A stretch of 64,000 bases of DNA from Gracilaria domingensis (GCA_022539475.1 VCMS01000030.1:62001-126000); one strand, 5' to 3'. Numbered from the stretch's first letter, positions 10,701-21,355 are shown. Program-made: numbers and translations. Notes: generated by a model from the sequence alone, not told the origin.

Positions 10701-11269
10701 TTTGATTTAAGCACTGGGAAGTGGGGCTACTGTGATGAAACCTTGCCGGACTGAAGCGCTGGACGTGACATACTATATTCACACTGTCTGGGAAGGTTAA
10801 CAACAATAGTTAACTTACATGCAACATACAGAACTCGTGTAGATAAAGGACGACAAGGAACTTATGGAACTCTGCCAGCAATGATATCTCGCTAGTCCCA
10901 GAACTCGAACTGGGGAACAATAACAAGGCGTCTCTCTGCAGAACTTATCACCTAGGATACGTCACGCTCCTGCTCAAACGGAAAGATTCCCATTCACCTT
11001 TTACCTTGCTATGTGCAGGGGTCATCTTGTTCTGGGCCAGAACCCACACGTCACATGTGTATCAGAATGTATCACCAAAAAGTCTATCATGGCTGGTTGC
11101 CTACCAGACCAGACCGCACTGCTTACCGGATTCAGATGTTAAACATTCCTGTCGTCTTTGTTCAGCCCTGTATATAAAGAGGAAAGCAAGCCCGACCTTC
11201 TCTCGTTCGCCACACATTCGCCCATCTTGGCACATACCATTCCGCAGCAAACTTCTTGTGGTCTACATC
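7715..11269. other. Gene-poor intergenic region (3.5 kb)
   Basis: Only short frames (60-126 codons) without protein-like composition occur here on either strand. I see no convincing tRNA, rRNA or transposase. The 3' end holds a TATA box (TATATAAAG near 11168) about 100 nt before the von Willebrand gene. A near-palindrome GTTCTGGGCCAGAAC lies at about 11030-11045. The low gene content contrasts with the rest of the window, and any unrecognised gene here would have to be noncoding or heavily spliced. Confidence 0.5.
11164..11174 (+). promoter_or_regulatory. TATA box of the von Willebrand A gene
   Basis: TGTATATAAAG lies about 100 nt upstream of the ATG at 11270. It supports 11270 rather than the far upstream in-frame ATG (11006) as the translation start. 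Confidence 0.6.
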
Positions 11270-12904
11270 ATGATGCGAAGCTCGCTCCTCTTTCTCTTCA
11301 CCCTTTTGGGTTCTTTGACAGTATCATTCGCCGTTCCTGCCGTGATTCGCCAAGCCGCCGCCTCTGCCCTAATCCCAGGCATTCTCCAAGAACCAAACAC
11401 AGATACTTGCCCAATTGACGGGGTATGTTTTGCTTTAGACCAGAGTGGGTCAATTTTCAACAACTATCAGACTCTACAGGCGTTCGTTGTTGCAGTTGCT
11501 CGTGAAGTTGACTCTAATTCCGCAGTAACTCTCTTCTCGGCATTCGGCTTTGCAACTACTGTCAACACTATTCAATCCTCTACTTCTCAAGTGGAATCAG
11601 AATTCGTTCCCGCCGTGAATGCTCCTGTCACACCCTCTGGGACCACGAACATGTACGCAGGTTTGAATGCCTGTTTTAATGAATTGACGGATCTTACTGG
11701 GAATAGAGTGATAGTTCTCATAACGGATGGTGTGGACAACGGATCGCCATTTGCAATCGAACTCGCTCCGAGGGTTAAGGACCAAGGAATTGTCATCATC
11801 ACCGTTGGCATTGGAGCCGGCGTGTCTAGTCTATACCTCCAGCAACTTGCAACCAGTCCTGCCTTTTTCATTGCCTCAGCATTTACTGCATTGCCGATCG
11901 AGGTGTTCAAGCTTAGTCAGATGATGTGTGAACTCCCTCCGGTTACACCGATACCCGAGATAAGCCCAAGCCCAGAAGTAACAGAAACCCCGGAGGTGTC
12001 CGAGACACCCGAAGTGACAGAAAGTCCGGAGGTACTTGAAACTCCAGATGTAAGTGAAAGCCCAGAAGTGACAGAAACCGCTGAAGTGACCGAAACCGCT
12101 GAAGTGACAGAGACTCCTGAAGTGACAGAGACCCCAGATCTCTTCGAATCTCCAGAACCAAGCGCGTCTCCTGAGCTGATTGAGACACCTGACCCATCTG
12201 AGTCACCCATGTTGGAAACGCCCAGCCCCGATTTCACTGAGACACCGTTCGTGTCTGAGACACCATTCATATCCGAAACGCCGTTCATATCTGAAACGCC
12301 CGTCGTAACCGAAACGCCGATTGTAACCGAAACGCCCATTGTAACCGAAACGCCGATTGTAACCGAAACGCCGATTGTAACCGAAACGCCCATTATAACC
12401 GAAACGCCCATCGTAACGGTGACACCTCCCATCACGCCACCAGTCGTGGACTCATGTGAAATGGCCTTCCTGGAATGTGGCTTCACTTTCGATGGCACAA
12501 CGACAGTGCCCACGTTCGTCCTCCCAGCAGTTCCTGACCAGCCGTTTACGCCCAGAATAGTGTCAACGAATCCGAACATCAACATCGGGGTGCTAAACAC
12601 GAACGACATCGTCTCAGAATTTATTGAAACAGACGGAACTGTCGTGCCAATTACGGAAGAGCCGGATGCCTCCCAACCGTTTGCGCCAACGCAGTTCAAA
12701 CCGTTTTCCATCCCGGGCGATACCGGCTCTGCTATCGGTCATGAGACATTCCAAGGCAATCAAGCATTCGTGATCGCCGATCGATGTGTGCGTGTGTTCT
12801 TCTCTTCCTTCCAACTGCTTTCGACCGAGGAACCATTCTCTGTGATCGGCAATGTCGATGCCACCGTCGATGATAATGCGTGTGTCGTGTTTAGAACCGC
12901 GTAG
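11270..12904 (+). CDS. Secreted von Willebrand factor A protein with Thr-Glu-Pro repeat stalk
   Basis: Start chosen at ATG 11270 because it opens with a classic signal peptide (MMRSSLLFLFTLLGSL...SFA) and lies downstream of a TATA box; the frame is also open upstream to 11006. The product is 544 aa. The vWA domain (about residues 45-220) has a complete MIDAS: DQSGS, then GTTN, then TDGVD. Residues about 224-384 are a stalk of tandem ETPEV and VTETPI units, degenerate at first and nearly perfect at the end, so heavily O-glycosylated if exported. The C-terminal about 155 residues form a separate Cys-containing domain (CEMAFLECGF...) that I do not recognise. The layout suggests an extracellular-matrix or adhesion protein binding ligand through a divalent metal. 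Specific function is unknown. Confidence 0.85.
   Translation: MMRSSLLFLFTLLGSLTVSFAVPAVIRQAAASALIPGILQEPNTDTCPIDGVCFALDQSGSIFNNYQTLQAFVVAVAREVDSNSAVTLFSAFGFATTVNTIQSSTSQVESEFVPAVNAPVTPSGTTNMYAGLNACFNELTDLTGNRVIVLITDGVDNGSPFAIELAPRVKDQGIVIITVGIGAGVSSLYLQQLATSPAFFIASAFTALPIEVFKLSQMMCELPPVTPIPEISPSPEVTETPEVSETPEVTESPEVLETPDVSESPEVTETAEVTETAEVTETPEVTETPDLFESPEPSASPELIETPDPSESPMLETPSPDFTETPFVSETPFISETPFISETPVVTETPIVTETPIVTETPIVTETPIVTETPIITETPIVTVTPPITPPVVDSCEMAFLECGFTFDGTTTVPTFVLPAVPDQPFTPRIVSTNPNINIGVLNTNDIVSEFIETDGTVVPITEEPDASQPFAPTQFKPFSIPGDTGSAIGHETFQGNQAFVIADRCVRVFFSSFQLLSTEEPFSVIGNVDATVDDNACVVFRTA
11943..12426 (+). repeat. Coding minisatellite (TETPIV / ETPEV units)
   Basis: Tandem 18-nt units of the form ACCGAAACGCCGATTGTA recur nearly perfectly between about 12300 and 12410, preceded by diverged ETPEV-type units. 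They encode the stalk of the von Willebrand A protein. The near identity of the last copies points to recent expansion, so copy number may vary between strains. Confidence 0.85.
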
Positions 12905-13264
12905 AACATCACAACCGCATATTATGTACCAAGTATTTCAATCCGTGCTTCTGTACTTGACTTCAACTTACGAAAAGACAATTAGAAAGATGCAAACCTT
13001 TACACCGCCTATTTCGACATCATTGTAAAGGCTTACAAATAAACTTGCGTGTATTCATACACTGTGTACCAAAAAGTGTCCCAGAAGTACCGACGGTAGA
13101 CGCAACCGGCAGAAGGCTTTCTCGCATCTAGCGGGAGTGAGATAGTGGGCAATTCAGGGGTGTGTTTTTATTCAAACATGGGGCGAGGTTCAACGACATC
13201 TCTCTATTACTTTCTGGAATTTGGTTGGGCGAGGCAGCCATAAGCTCAAAGCGAGATGATGACA
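12905..13264. other. Convergent 3' spacer (vWA / glyoxalase II)
   Basis: 360 nt between two converging stop codons. It contains AATAAA-like sequence near 13038 (CAAATAAAC), presumably 3' UTR. I see nothing else. Confidence 0.4.
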
Positions 13265-14167
13265 TTACTTTGGAGGTCGGAACGAATTCTTTCTTTCTCT
13301 CAATGCCTTCATCACTGCAACAGGATCTCCGTCGGTTACGCCCACTGTCTTGGCCAAAAAGGGGTAGTCTGTGCGCATGAACGGATTAAACTTCTTCTCA
13401 TCGCCGATGGAACTGGGGACCGTGGGAGTTCCATTGGCGACTTGCTCCTTAGCCCAAGCAAGCTTCTCTACGGTGTTCTGGTTCTGAGGCTCAACAGAAA
13501 CAGCGAACAGCAAATTAGAAACAGTGTACTCATGGCCACAGAACACAAGAGTATCGTCGTGCAGAGAAGCCAGGGTTGAATTCAAGGAAGTCTGCATATC
13601 AGATGCGGAACCTTCGAAAAACTTTCCACACCCTCCGATGAACAGAGTATCGCCTGTGAACACTGCCTTGTTAGTGGTGTCGGTGACGAAACAGAGGTGT
13701 CCTTGGGTATGACATGGGGTTTTCAGAGCAGAGACAGTGAGAGAAGAGCCCTTCACTTGGTGAGAGCGCCCAGATTCTAGGCGCTTTGTGACGCCTTCAG
13801 CTGTTTCATACGCCGAACCGACAATCTCAACGTCCGGAACAAGCTTCGAGAGCTGCACGTTTCCTCCGGCATGATCCCAGTGATGGTGTGTTGTGAGCGA
13901 AGTAGTGACTTTTGCGTGAAGGTCCTCAGCGACTTGCAGGAGCTTCTGAGGCTCAGCAGGGTCGACTAGAGCAGCGGTTGAGGTGGATTTGTCGTGAATG
14001 AGGTACGAAAAATTGTCGGAGAGAATGGGGACTACGTGCACGTCGATGGAGGAACTGAGCGGGATAATGGAAGCTCTCATTACGGCCGGACGATGTGAAG
14101 CCGTGCAGGAGTTGCGAGCTGATTGGAATAGTCGCAGCGGAAGGGAGGATAGAAATGCAGGCGGCAT
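13265..14167 (-). CDS. HAGH: Hydroxyacylglutathione hydrolase (glyoxalase II)
   Basis: A 300-aa metallo-beta-lactamase-fold enzyme that hydrolyses S-D-lactoylglutathione to D-lactate and glutathione, the second step of methylglyoxal detoxification. The binuclear metal site is complete: THHHWDHAGG near residue 93, then a conserved His in CHTQGHLCF, an Asp in FTGDTLF, and a His in CGHEYT. The C-terminal helical substrate-binding region ends with FNPFMRTDYPFL...AVMKALRERKN, typical of glyoxalase II. The first about 30 residues (MPPAFLSSLPLRLFQSARNS) are basic and Ser-rich and look like a mitochondrial or plastid presequence, while an internal Met (MRASIIPL) could give a cytosolic form. It shares a 263-nt divergent promoter with the HEAT-repeat gene. 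Confidence 0.95.
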   Translation of the reverse strand: MPPAFLSSLPLRLFQSARNSCTASHRPAVMRASIIPLSSSIDVHVVPILSDNFSYLIHDKSTSTAALVDPAEPQKLLQVAEDLHAKVTTSLTTHHHWDHAGGNVQLSKLVPDVEIVGSAYETAEGVTKRLESGRSHQVKGSSLTVSALKTPCHTQGHLCFVTDTTNKAVFTGDTLFIGGCGKFFEGSASDMQTSLNSTLASLHDDTLVFCGHEYTVSNLLFAVSVEPQNQNTVEKLAWAKEQVANGTPTVPSSIGDEKKFNPFMRTDYPFLAKTVGVTDGDPVAVMKALRERKNSFRPPK

Positions 14168-14430
14168 TGTGGTTGCGTTCGGTGACGTTTTCGTTGTTGT
14201 TGCTGTTGTTGTTATTGATTGTCGCAGAGATCATGGATAACACCCAAAATGTGGGGTGCCCTAAAAAAAAGCGCCGTGACGCGGAGATATGATACAGATG
14301 GCAGCGTGGCACCACTCCTTAGCTGAACGCGCACCTGCCGCGCGCCGCGTTCCCATGCTCTCTGCTCCTTCCCCCCCGCCGCCCTGAAAGTTCTGCACTT
14401 CCCCCCCCTCGAAGACACACACTCTCGAGC

Positions 14431-17400
14431 ATGGGCATTCGCGGCAGAGCACCCCGCGCCAACCACCCGCTGCTCGTCGCCGCGGCCGCAATTTCGAGAG
14501 CAATCGATCCTGCCGCCCCAATTCGAATCACAGTCATACGTCTTCTTGGCGACGCGCTGTATACCATTCAAGAATCGCAACTAGCTATCGATGCTATCAA
14601 ATCGCGGGCTGCTGCTGTCTCTTCTTCTTCTAATGCCCACATATCGCGCGTTCAGCTTGAAGCCGATGCTCGCACTCGCTCTGCCTATGAGCACGGATGT
14701 CGAGCACTTTTCTCCGCCACGGTCGCAGCCTTGCTCAAGCTGCCAAGTCGCGGAGGTCCCCTGCGTCGGCGCGCTGTTCAGCTGCTCTCCATCGCGGCCA
14801 AAGCCGCTGGTCCGGCTGTTGCGATGGCTGCTGCGGATAAATGCCGATCTCACATCGATGGCTTGAAGAGATTAACATGGACAAGTACCGAATCAGCCGA
14901 CTTTGAGGTTGTTTGTGCTGTTCTAACTCTGGCTGAAATATCCTCCTGTCACATTGCGGGAAGACAAGTTGCCAGCGACTCTATTCACTTTCTGCTTAGC
15001 CCTCGCGTTCGTCAAAAATGCAAGCGACCAGATCTATCACATGCCATTGCCGTCATTGTACAAAGTTTCCCTCCTCATGCACCTCCTGAAGATCGTCTTG
15101 TTGATAACATGCTAGACTACTCATTGTCGTCTTCCTCTGTCAAGCAGGGATCCGCCGGTTTTGCCACAGCATTGTTAACTGCGATTCTTGTACCATTTCT
15201 CGTGTCAAGAGGGCCACAACCTAGCGACGATATTGTTTCTACCTGCGCGAAGGCATTACGCGTAGCTCCCTCGCCAACAGAGAGAGCCATGTGGGTATTG
15301 GCAATGGCCCGCGCGTCAGTGACGGCAAGGCGATCCTCTGTGTATCAACTTCGGAAGTATGGAACGGTAGAGGTCGGTTCAAAGTTTCCACAAGATGGCA
15401 AAAGCAGAGGAAGCAAGCTTGAGAAACGTTCTGACGATTCTGATCCGATGAGCTGGGTGTCTAACAATACCTTCGAGGATGCGCTTTTGCAGATTTCGCG
15501 CGAGACCAATTTAGCTGATGGTGATCTTGACTCTTCAATAGCGGTAGCAGCCGTGTTGCGAATGTGGTCAGAGGCTTTGCCGGAGAGCATTCCTATAATA
15601 ATCCCGAATACAATCGCCAAACTAATGCCGGATCTTCGCAATGTTAAAGCTGTTTCCACATTGGTAGATGCAATGTGGCTAGGATTGTTAAAGAATTTGA
15701 AGCCAAGTTTGTCCACCACCGTCTTCAAAGGTCTTCTACCTACCCTGGAATCAGAAGGTTTGGAACTTGCTGCCACACTTCATCTTTGTGCTGTATTGAT
15801 TGCCACAAATGGGCGGCAGGCTTTGAATGAAAGCGGAGTTTCTACTGATTACAGAGACTCCACCAAAATGCTTATCTCTTCAATTCACAACGCTCTCGAA
15901 TCCGAATCATCTGCAATCCGCTTGTCTGCCGTCCGCCTCATGGACGCAATAGTTAGAGCACTACCACGAACTTGCTTTCAATTCTTGACTACTACCCTTC
16001 AGAACCTAAGAATATCTGATCTTGCACTTGCGACGAAGCACGCTTCAATTGGGGACGGCGCCAGCGCTGATATAAGATCGTATGACCCGGAGCTCTGTTC
16101 TCTTTTGGGCAATGCCGCAGCCCTCTCTGTCTTGACCGAGAGAATAACTTTAGGGCAATGCAGTGTCCCAGCGGCTTTGAAGCACCAGGTTGTAGTAGAC
16201 AGTTTAGCCCTGTTGCGCGCTCATCTTGCCGACCAGAATAGCAATGCTTTCAATGCGGTTCACTGCGTTCGGCGGAGGGCTGGATGGGGGCTTATTTCGG
16301 CACTGGCCCGTGGAAAGCAGAAAGAGCTGTTTGAAGGGGAGAATCTTACTGAACTTATGGGTTTATGGAGAGAGGAGATTGGGTATGCTTCTGCCAAATC
16401 GTCTACACAACACAGCACTGGGTTCTTCGGTCACCAAGTTAATGCAAGTATCCCAGAAGCTGCAGAGCTGCTTAGTGCCTCGGTTGTTGAAAATATGGCG
16501 AGGAATTCTTGCACAAGATCTGCTGCGCTTCGTGCTGTTGTTGATGCGGTTCAAAACGTTCCTAGCCCCCGCATAGAACAATGTGCAGACGCAGTGTGTA
16601 GTGCAAGTGCTGCGCGGATCTCAGCTCTTTTGACAAGCGTCAATATGGCTGCTCAAGGTGGAGGAAATAACTCTGCATCGGGACTAGTCAGCTTGTCGTT
16701 AGAAACTGAAAGCGCGGGAGATACGATTGGTGCGAAGAAGCGAATGGCAGTCCAACTTGTCCGATCTCTGACTGCAGAATGCATTCAATTAGTTCAGTGC
16801 ATGGCACTTGTACCCCCGAAGGGGGATGCTGGAGAATTATGCTATCTGATTTCAGTTTCGCTGGCGGAAGAAGCACAGAAGGTTATTGGGGAAGATGCTT
16901 CCCATCAAATTGCTGGTGATTCTTCTCGCACGGAAAAAGATGTAATCGAGATTACTATGTGCAATCGTCCTTTATCTCTGTATCGCCTGTCGTCCCATCT
17001 GAGCACCCTTACAAGTTTTGAAGGGATCAAACGGACTCGTCCAGAAAGAATCAAGTCCGACAGAACAGTTTACGCTGCTCTTGATCGGTGTGAGATTGGC
17101 TGGCTCTTTGATCAGGAGGGCATCAGTTCTTCATATCCAGAGCACGCCCTTATGCATTCATCAAGGGCTGTGGCGGCGATCGTTGCGGAAGATATGATGA
17201 CCTCGGGATCCCTCATAGAATCAATGTCTTCCATTGCATTTTCCCCTCCCATGAGCGCATCAGTGTGTTTGGAGCTCACAAAGCGCCTTTCTCGTTCGGA
17301 TCTTGCGGAAATCAATCGGGCGTTGGCCGTATTACAGATCCTAGCCCGAAAGTCTTTGACTGTCACTAGTGGGTCTCAAAGGTCTATTAACTCGCAAGGC

Positions 17401-20400
17401 AAAACGGGAAGAATATACACTCCGGCCCATGGTGGGGATGGGAAATGTTTTGAAATGGGTGATCTACCAGGTCACGCTTTGCAGCTCATTACGCACTCAG
17501 GGCGATGGCTTGGTTGGGCTCGAGCGTTTTCCGATGAAGGGCATATTGCCAGAGTCCCGTATCACAACTATCACACAAGGGCTCTGGGAATTACGTACGC
17601 TACAAGAACGATATCTGCCGAAGCTCACCGTGAACTAAGCATCACTGGAGGGCCTGCTTTATGGGTCGGCTTGATGAGGAGGGTGATTTCCACTGTCAAA
17701 AACAACGTTGGCGGGTCAAGCGCGTCACAGTCAGTTATTCTTTCGAATGCAATAGCAGCTTTGGGTGCCCTTCTAGAGGTGGTTCCAGAACCATCGAGTA
17801 GTAGCCGGGGTGATGGCGTTTCACCACGTCGAAAACGACCAGAAGAGTACGATGCTTTGGATGAAATGTCTGAACAGGCGATCAATATAATTGCGGAGGC
17901 AATCGAATCGGGAAAGAGCGACGTTCAGGCAGCTGCGGCTCTAGCGTTGAGTAGTTGTTCTCATAGAGTGGCATCTGCTTCGGAACGACTTTTGGGGGCT
18001 CTACTGCGAGCATGGTCTCAAGATCGGGGTGATTTTGCAGCTTTGGGCCATTTCGGAAGGTGTGCTTATGAAGTTGATATATGGCTTTCGTGTTTTGGTC
18101 ATGTTTGGCAAGACATGGGAGTGAGGGAGGTGGGGAACTGTCAACGATTTTTCGTACAAGACTCCCATGGAATAGGTGGTGCTTCGCCTTCATTCGTCAC
18201 TGCCGCAGCCGCCGTAGTTTCGTCATGCCGACTTCATTGGTGGCCTATGAGTGAGTCTAGTCACTTCTCTGTGAAGGAAATGTCGACCGAGCTACTGGAA
18301 TGGAAGGGAGAAACTTCGAAGAGAGCCTGTGCCGCGGGCATTTACGGTATGACGAGTTTATGGGCTGCCAAGATAGACTATACACAATCGGAATTTGTTT
18401 CAAACTCGCTTTCAGATTCTGAAGCTTCTGGAGTGACATACACGGATGGTAAAGAAGTCGAAAAGCCTATCCTACCTGTCGAAAGTTTTTCTCTGAAAGA
18501 CCAGTCACGGCTATCAAGCCCCGTAGGACCATTCTTGGATGAAATCCTCTACGAAGCACTTGCTCCGCTTTATGAGTCCGATGAGTCCATTGAACTTCAA
18601 GACTCTGCTACAAGAGCTGTTCTGGAGGTAATCAGAGGAGCAGGAGCAGCAGAGATTTGCACAAATCTGCCCAGGCTTCCGGAGTCGTTATTCGCTGCTG
18701 TGAACTGTGGTATTCCGGACGCGGAAAAGGCGATTTTGAAGCTTGTCAAAGCAGATGCGTCCAAGAGACCGCGCTATTGGTTCGGCTTGTGTCGTGCTAT
18801 ATGCCTTGGCGGAGAAAGGTTGAACTTCAGCGAGAAGAAAACTGATTGGGATGTTTCTTTATCGACAAAACGGTTTACTGTACAAGCTGCAACTGATGCG
18901 CTCGATGCCTCGCTTAGCGCTTGTAACTGTTCTGTTTCAAAGAGCAAGTCTGGGAATGGTTTTGGAATCCATGTCTGTGCGTACGGCTTTATGCGTAAAG
19001 TGTTTGACTTTGTGCATCAGCTTTGTGGCAGGCGTTGTATAGACTTCGGAATTTGTACTGAGGGATGCAAGCTGCTACAAAGGATTACAGTGAGAACGGG
19101 CAACTGGTTGGCGAACTTGAAGGAAGGCTTAGATTTGTTTCCGGAGTTCAAAGATATGTGGGAGACGTGCTCTTCGCTTGTGGAGAAGCTTCTGACAGAC
19201 AAAGCTCCTGATTGTCTGGTTCAAGCTGCATCTTCTGCCATAACAGAAAAGTTGCTCCTTTCTCTTCGTCGGAAAAGGGTTAGCGAGTCCTCCGTTGAGA
19301 CTGTTATGATATTTCTTGATAACATGGTGGAAAGGAATTCAAAGAATGGACTTCTTTTCGCAGATCAGGGCGAAGATGTAAGTGCGAAGGCGGCTCTCGG
19401 GTTTATTGCCAGGTATGGCATGCTTGTTTCCGCACTTGGGTCTGTTGAACACCTTTCCCGAAGTCCATATACTGCAACTATCACACTGAGCCCTCTTATT
19501 CGACAGTTGCTGTTTGCTTGCTGCGGTGATTTTGCGTCTGCTCTAACTGGTGAAGGTCTTCGATTGTTGGCCAAGGATGGAGGTTCTATGACTTCTCCAT
19601 CTCTTTCAGAAAAGGTCTTGATGAATTCAATGCGTGCATATATCGCGCCGATTGTTCTTGGTGCTGTTTCCTCGCCTTGTTTGGAATATCGTGAGATTCA
19701 AACTGACATGTCGCGAATTTGGGAAAACAATCGTTCACCGGGAGTTAAAATGGGGTTAGAGAGTTCCCATTATATGCCGGTGGCGCTCTCTACAATGGTT
19801 TGGCTGATCAAGCATGATAAGGGAGAATCTTTCAACTTGAACACTCTGTCAACATTCTGTACACAATATAAGGAAACGTTGACATGTCTTCTAAAGTCGG
19901 GAAGGGCAAGTGATCGTCTTGGGTCTGAAGCATTTTCAAGCTTTTCGGAATGGAACCACACAGAATTTTTGAAGTTCGCAGAGCGACTATCAACCCGTGG
20001 AGACCTCAAAGCAGACGCCGTGTCGCTAATGATTGACCTGGTTCTCTCCGTGTTTATGGCTGCTGTGGAAGACGAGTTCGGCTCCTTTAAAGAAATTGAG
20101 ACGAAGAGTGTGAATCGTGCACTCTTGTCGCTACGGGGTTACTGTGACAGGCTTGCAGGTATAGGTGTTTCGGATGTGAACTTCGTTCACAGCAAGATTT
20201 TGGACGTTATTCTTCATGCAACTACAGCCGAGAGTTTAGTCGTGGCTACAGTGTTTAGCAGCAAGGATGTGCAAGAATCTCTTTGCAACGTTGTGAAAAT
20301 ATGTATTGCAAGATCTGACTCCTCGTCATCTACTGCGCAGTTTTGCTATGATCACGCCAAGGCTCTCATATCACATGGGACCACAAACAAATCTCTTCCG

Positions 20401-21000
20401 CATGTGAAGTTGGGGATAGCTATGATGATAACAGTGGAGAGCATATCAGAAGACGTTTCTGTGAAAGACGTCGTTACCATTCTTGCCAGTGATCATTCTT
20501 TCCTCTTAGGCAACCCAAACGAGCAGACACTTCTCGCTGTCTCTCTTGGCTGCCATAACATTGAATGTTTTTTCACGCGAGCCTTCAGTGAAACCGCGGA
20601 GGAGGCAAAAGTCCAGAATCCTGACACAATCCTGCTGTTACTGGAGCGGCTACGGAAGCTGGCTTTGTCTGGTGAAGTCTTCGAAATACCTATTGCAATC
20701 AGATGTGCGCTAAATGCTGTTTTAGTTGAGGGCCAACACAGTGAGCACATTAATGAAAGTGGGATGGTTTTATACTCAACTCTGTTACCACTTCTGGTCC
20801 GTGCCTTACCCGTAGAATATGAGGAGAAAAAGTCTTTCCCTCAGGGGGCTATGAGTTGCGCTGAGTTTTTTGTTGAGCTCGTTGAGGAAGAACAGGATGC
20901 TCTTGAAACATTGGTGTCGTCTCTTCAACCCGAAGAGCGTGAAAGAGCGATACAATTCTTGACAAAGTGGGAAACCGCAAGAAATAGCGCAGAAAACTAA
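14431..21000 (+). CDS. HEATR5: Giant HEAT-repeat protein, HEATR5/Laa1/SWEETIE-like
   Basis: An uninterrupted 2189-aa frame made almost wholly of alpha-helical HEAT-type repeats, with no catalytic motif. The opening LLGDALYTIQESQLAID and the segment around residue 500-640 (AIRLSAVRLMDAIVRALP, then LLGNAAALSVL, then RRRAGWGLISALARG, then LMGLWREEIG) follow the order of HEATR5 proteins (about 2050 aa). HEATR5B/Laa1 binds AP-1 and supports clathrin transport between trans-Golgi and endosomes; plant SWEETIE is the same family. The assignment rests on length, repeat type and these local similarities, so it is moderate. The frame may start slightly short of the usual N-terminus. An alternative is another large HEAT scaffold. 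Confidence 0.65.
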   Translation: MGIRGRAPRANHPLLVAAAAISRAIDPAAPIRITVIRLLGDALYTIQESQLAIDAIKSRAAAVSSSSNAHISRVQLEADARTRSAYEHGCRALFSATVAALLKLPSRGGPLRRRAVQLLSIAAKAAGPAVAMAAADKCRSHIDGLKRLTWTSTESADFEVVCAVLTLAEISSCHIAGRQVASDSIHFLLSPRVRQKCKRPDLSHAIAVIVQSFPPHAPPEDRLVDNMLDYSLSSSSVKQGSAGFATALLTAILVPFLVSRGPQPSDDIVSTCAKALRVAPSPTERAMWVLAMARASVTARRSSVYQLRKYGTVEVGSKFPQDGKSRGSKLEKRSDDSDPMSWVSNNTFEDALLQISRETNLADGDLDSSIAVAAVLRMWSEALPESIPIIIPNTIAKLMPDLRNVKAVSTLVDAMWLGLLKNLKPSLSTTVFKGLLPTLESEGLELAATLHLCAVLIATNGRQALNESGVSTDYRDSTKMLISSIHNALESESSAIRLSAVRLMDAIVRALPRTCFQFLTTTLQNLRISDLALATKHASIGDGASADIRSYDPELCSLLGNAAALSVLTERITLGQCSVPAALKHQVVVDSLALLRAHLADQNSNAFNAVHCVRRRAGWGLISALARGKQKELFEGENLTELMGLWREEIGYASAKSSTQHSTGFFGHQVNASIPEAAELLSASVVENMARNSCTRSAALRAVVDAVQNVPSPRIEQCADAVCSASAARISALLTSVNMAAQGGGNNSASGLVSLSLETESAGDTIGAKKRMAVQLVRSLTAECIQLVQCMALVPPKGDAGELCYLISVSLAEEAQKVIGEDASHQIAGDSSRTEKDVIEITMCNRPLSLYRLSSHLSTLTSFEGIKRTRPERIKSDRTVYAALDRCEIGWLFDQEGISSSYPEHALMHSSRAVAAIVAEDMMTSGSLIESMSSIAFSPPMSASVCLELTKRLSRSDLAEINRALAVLQILARKSLTVTSGSQRSINSQGKTGRIYTPAHGGDGKCFEMGDLPGHALQLITHSGRWLGWARAFSDEGHIARVPYHNYHTRALGITYATRTISAEAHRELSITGGPALWVGLMRRVISTVKNNVGGSSASQSVILSNAIAALGALLEVVPEPSSSSRGDGVSPRRKRPEEYDALDEMSEQAINIIAEAIESGKSDVQAAAALALSSCSHRVASASERLLGALLRAWSQDRGDFAALGHFGRCAYEVDIWLSCFGHVWQDMGVREVGNCQRFFVQDSHGIGGASPSFVTAAAAVVSSCRLHWWPMSESSHFSVKEMSTELLEWKGETSKRACAAGIYGMTSLWAAKIDYTQSEFVSNSLSDSEASGVTYTDGKEVEKPILPVESFSLKDQSRLSSPVGPFLDEILYEALAPLYESDESIELQDSATRAVLEVIRGAGAAEICTNLPRLPESLFAAVNCGIPDAEKAILKLVKADASKRPRYWFGLCRAICLGGERLNFSEKKTDWDVSLSTKRFTVQAATDALDASLSACNCSVSKSKSGNGFGIHVCAYGFMRKVFDFVHQLCGRRCIDFGICTEGCKLLQRITVRTGNWLANLKEGLDLFPEFKDMWETCSSLVEKLLTDKAPDCLVQAASSAITEKLLLSLRRKRVSESSVETVMIFLDNMVERNSKNGLLFADQGEDVSAKAALGFIARYGMLVSALGSVEHLSRSPYTATITLSPLIRQLLFACCGDFASALTGEGLRLLAKDGGSMTSPSLSEKVLMNSMRAYIAPIVLGAVSSPCLEYREIQTDMSRIWENNRSPGVKMGLESSHYMPVALSTMVWLIKHDKGESFNLNTLSTFCTQYKETLTCLLKSGRASDRLGSEAFSSFSEWNHTEFLKFAERLSTRGDLKADAVSLMIDLVLSVFMAAVEDEFGSFKEIETKSVNRALLSLRGYCDRLAGIGVSDVNFVHSKILDVILHATTAESLVVATVFSSKDVQESLCNVVKICIARSDSSSSTAQFCYDHAKALISHGTTNKSLPHVKLGIAMMITVESISEDVSVKDVVTILASDHSFLLGNPNEQTLLAVSLGCHNIECFFTRAFSETAEEAKVQNPDTILLLLERLRKLALSGEVFEIPIAIRCALNAVLVEGQHSEHINESGMVLYSTLLPLLVRALPVEYEEKKSFPQGAMSCAEFFVELVEEEQDALETLVSSLQPEERERAIQFLTKWETARNSAEN

Positions 21001-21355
21001 CTTGTTAAACACAATTCATACTTTGATTTGTAACTACATAAAACTAACTCCTAAGAACTGAACAACATCTTGCATTCGAAGAGCGCTAATGCGTACCTCA
21101 TGGTGAAGAAAGCAACTTCAGCGTTAACTGATATCGATTTAATAGGAAAAGACGATACTGCACAGAACAACTGGAAACATGTTCCAACCCGATCCGGATT
21201 CAACCCCGTGAGCACTTGCCACAAACTATCCGTGGGTCAGCTACGTCCAGTCCGACAGTGATACTTTCCCGCTTAACCATTTCGATCTCACATCAGGAGC
21301 GGTTCGGAACCACTCCCAAACGCACAGCCACACTCTCTGTCGTTGATCGAGTTCT
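21001..21355. other. Convergent 3' spacer (HEATR5 / eL33)
   Basis: 355 nt between converging stops. Nothing beyond presumptive 3' UTR sequence is visible. Confidence 0.4.

Noticed and set aside
10870-10960. Minus-strand tRNA T-arm-like hairpin (CCCAGTTCGAGTTCTGGG)
   Set aside because: The loop is eight bases with correct pairing and seven without, and no D-arm, anticodon arm or acceptor stem fits around it.
11006-11269. Upstream start of the vWA protein at 11006
   Set aside because: The TATA box at about 11168 and a clean signal peptide at 11270 make the longer form unlikely.
11943-12426. CRISPR-like array (regular short repeats)
   Set aside because: Units are contiguous without unique spacers and encode an in-frame stalk; this is a coding minisatellite in a eukaryote.
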